Assembly: GCA_018136815.1 (NCBI GenBank)
Contig: CM030932.1
Coordinates: 4,683,907 to 4,747,906, forward strand
Direction of reading: 5' to 3'
Source of the DNA: Isochrysis galbana
Taxonomy: Eukaryota; Haptophyta; Isochrysidales; Isochrysidaceae
Length of the DNA stretch: 64,000 nucleotides
Part shown: in pieces, positions 61,719 through 64,000 of the stretch
Layout of the letters: every line of letters begins with the position of its first letter
Numbering within the stretch: the stretch's first letter is position 1
The notes under the pieces: generated by a model
Told to the model about the DNA's origin: nothing
The model's database searches: none
What the model saw: only the letters and a program-made list of their open reading frames with translations
Translations under genes and position numbers: made by a program

Positions 61719-62077
61719 AGCTTGAAATTCCCAAAGACGAGAGGATCGATAGGCCACGCTTTCGCGGTTTGTATTCGTACTGAAAATCAAAATCAACCGA
61801 GCTTTTCCCCTTTCGGTCCACATGAGATTTCTGTTCTCATTGAGCTCAAAATCGGGCGCCTGCGTTATTTTTTAACAGACGTGCCGCCCCAGCCAAACTC
61901 CCCACCTGTTAGTGTCCCCGACGCGGATCGCGCGCGCGAGGCGGCTTGGATCCAGAAGCGAGCCGAGGCCCTCTCCGCACCACCGAGTAAGTAAAACAAC
62001 GTTGACGGTTGCGGTATTTCACTGGCGGGTTGCCCCTCCCGCATATTCTACACCCATCAAGTCGTTCCACAGTAACA

Positions 62078-62115
<38 letters not shown>

Positions 62116-62120
62116 GATTC

Positions 62121-62156
<36 letters not shown>

Positions 62157-62211
62157 CAGTAGATAGGGACAGTGGGAATCTCACGAATCCATTCATGCGC
62201 GTCACTAATTG

Positions 62212-62274
<63 letters not shown>

Positions 62275-62290
62275 GTTGAATTTCTTCACT

Positions 62291-62324
<34 letters not shown>

Positions 62325-63196
62325 CGTCAGCACCCTCGCGGGCCATCGCAATGCTTTGTTTTAATTAAACAGTCGGATTCCCCTTGTCCGCGCCAGTTCT
62401 GAAGCGGCTGTTCAGCGTGCGGGGAATGCCGGAGCGCTCCTCCGCCGTCCGCCGGACGGCCGCGCCGGGTCCGCGGCGCGGGGCCGTAGTCCCAGCGCAG
62501 CCAGCCGGCCTCAAGCGGAGGACCCCCGCACCCAGCCTTCAGAGCCATTCCTTCTCCCGAAGTTGCGGAACCATTTTGCCGACTTCCCTTACCTACATTG
62601 CTCTATCGACTAGAGGCTGCTCACCTTGGAGACCTGATGCGGTTATGAGTACGACCGAGCGTGAGAACGAACCGCTCCCCCGGATTTTCACGGGCCGTCG
62701 CGGGCGCGCCGGACACCCCAAGACTTAGGGTGCTTTGCCTGCCGTGCAGCCCTCGCTCCGGCTAAACCGATTCCAGGGCACGAGGCAGTTAAGAAGAAAA
62801 GAGAACTCTTCCCGGGGCCCGCGCCGGCGTCTCCGGGTTCGTACGCGTCGCCGCCCACCATCCACGCGTCGGCTCGGGAATATTAACCCGATTCCCTTTC
62901 GACGGACGGGCCGACAGAAGCGGCCGCGTTCGGCGGAGTTTTCCTGTCTCTTAGGGTCGGCTCACCCGTGTCCAACTGCTGTTCACACGGAACCTTTCTC
63001 CACTTCAGTCTTCAAAGGTCTCATTTGAATATTTGCTACTACCACCAAGATCTGCACCGGGGCGCGCTTCACCCAGGCTCACGCCCAAGGCTGCGCGGCG
63101 CGCCCCGCGCCCTCCTACTCGCCGGCGCCTCGCGCTCGCGCCGGCGGCCGCGCATCGGTGGTCCGCTTGAGCGCCATCCATTTTCAGGGCTAGTAC

Positions 63197-63233
<37 letters not shown>

Positions 63234-63511
63234 TCCGACTTCCATGGCCACCGTCCTGCTGTCTGGAGGTACCAACGCCTTTTGTGGTCTCTGATGAGCG
63301 GACACTTGGGTACCTTAGCGCGGCGTTCGGTTCATCCCGCATCGCCAGTTCTGCTTACCAAAAATGGCCCACTTTGAACGCGCCGTTCGCCGCCCGGGAT
63401 CACTCAAGCATCCCGGACCTCTTGCCCATTTAAAGTTTGAGAATAGGTTAAGGCTGTTTCAGCCCCAAGGCCTCTAATCATTCGCTTTACCTGACAAAAC
63501 CGTTGCGTTCA

Positions 63512-63562
<51 letters not shown>

Positions 63563-63655
63563 AGTCTTTCGCCCCTATACCCAGGTTCGACGAACGATTT
63601 GCACGTCAGTATCGCTACGAGCCTCCACCAGAGTTTCCTCTGGCTTCACCCTACC

Positions 63656-63690
<35 letters not shown>

Positions 63691-64000
63691 TGTGCTCCAC
63701 TCAAACCCTTCGCAGAAGGTCCAGGTCGGTTGGCAGGGCGTGCCCTTCACTTTCATTCCGCACGCGGGATTGCCACCCGGGTACTCGCACACGTGTCAGA
63801 CTCCTTGGTCCGTGTTTCTAGACGGGTCGGAGGGGCCCGTTCCGTCAGCCGGCGCCCCGCGAGAGGCAGAGGGGGAGCTCGCCGGAGCCCTACTCCCCGC
63901 TTGTGACGCGCGCAGAGCGGCGGCTGACCCGGCGCGACAAAGTGCACCGCCCCGAGCGGGCGGCTGAGTCGGCGCGCCGAAGCCGGGCCCATCCGGGTTT
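61171..64000 (-). rRNA. 28S (large-subunit) rRNA, 3' part, continues beyond the window
   Basis: The minus strand carries conserved LSU sequence throughout. The sarcin-ricin loop AGTACGAGAGGAACC lies at 61488-61474. Near the 3' end are GGTATTGTACGCGGCAGAGT and CCACGATCCGCTGAGATTCA (about 61245-61190), with the approximate end at 61171 (plus or minus 20). The region around 61560-61800 includes GTGAGCTGGGTTTAGACCGT and the peptidyl-transferase-centre strands. Transcription is leftward, so 5.8S and 18S would lie right of 64000. No intron or insertion is obvious. All ORFs here (for example 61093-61554, 62384-62728) are spurious. Confidence 0.93.

Noticed and set aside
62384-62728. Intron or homing element in the 28S
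   Set aside because: Conserved rRNA appears continuous; variable GC-rich stretches look like normal expansion segments.
61093-63992. Many ORFs at the right end
   Set aside because: They lie inside the 28S rRNA gene.

Overview
The window is nuclear DNA of a GC-rich eukaryote, most likely a photosynthetic protist with a secondary plastid (haptophyte-like). The support is: spliceosomal introns; eukaryotic housekeeping genes (RAD17, LSm3, proteasome beta1, p47/UBX, NOP2, an XRCC1-like protein); two plastid-type proteins (a DUF1995/LPA3-like protein and a fibrillin) with N-terminal targeting regions; and a 28S rRNA at the right edge. The species cannot be named from the sequence alone, and the haptophyte suggestion is inference.

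Layout. 1-0.7 kb: internally deleted hAT transposase remnant. 1.3-3.9 kb: RAD17 (+). 4.4-6.0 kb: dispersed repeats and a SINE-like element. 6.5-8.7 kb: five-exon DUF1995/LPA3-like gene (-). 9.4-21.1 kb: a non-LTR element flanked by a 16-bp target-site duplication, internally deleted and split by a Ty1/copia element that carries a tandem 5' LTR. 21.8-23.1 kb: multi-pass membrane protein (-). 24.7-25.4 kb: LSm3 (-). 26.2-27.3 kb: proteasome beta1 (+). 28.1-29.1 kb: gypsy scraps and an LRR fragment (-). 29.3-30.0 kb: fibrillin (+). 30.3-33.9 kb: an unknown minus-strand ORF broken by nested SINE-like insertions, next to a LINE 3' end. 35.0-37.0 kb: XRCC1_N-GRF-PBZ protein (+). 37.1-39.4 kb: LINE pieces. 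39.7-41.4 kb: a second hidden minus-strand ORF, broken by a small retroposon (20-bp TSD) and a TIR DNA element (10-bp TSD). 42.5-44.1 kb: p47-like UBA-SEP-UBX cofactor (+). 45.2-53.9 kb: broken PiggyBac transposase and an RT-deleted gypsy chromovirus with LTRs that look identical. 55.1-58.1 kb: NOP2/NSUN1 methyltransferase (+). 58.6-60.8 kb: copia fragments. 61.2-64 kb: 28S rRNA (-).

The host genes are dispersed single-copy genes rather than operons: DNA-damage response (RAD17, XRCC1-like), RNA processing and ribosome assembly (LSm3, NOP2, rDNA), protein turnover (beta1, p47) and plastid proteins. Most have a GA or CT tract just upstream of the start codon. Mobile elements fill most of the remaining space. 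The most novel material is a set of non-LTR and SINE-like families that share a 5' stem-loop and long TSDs, and a dispersed short repeat whose arms change together between copies.
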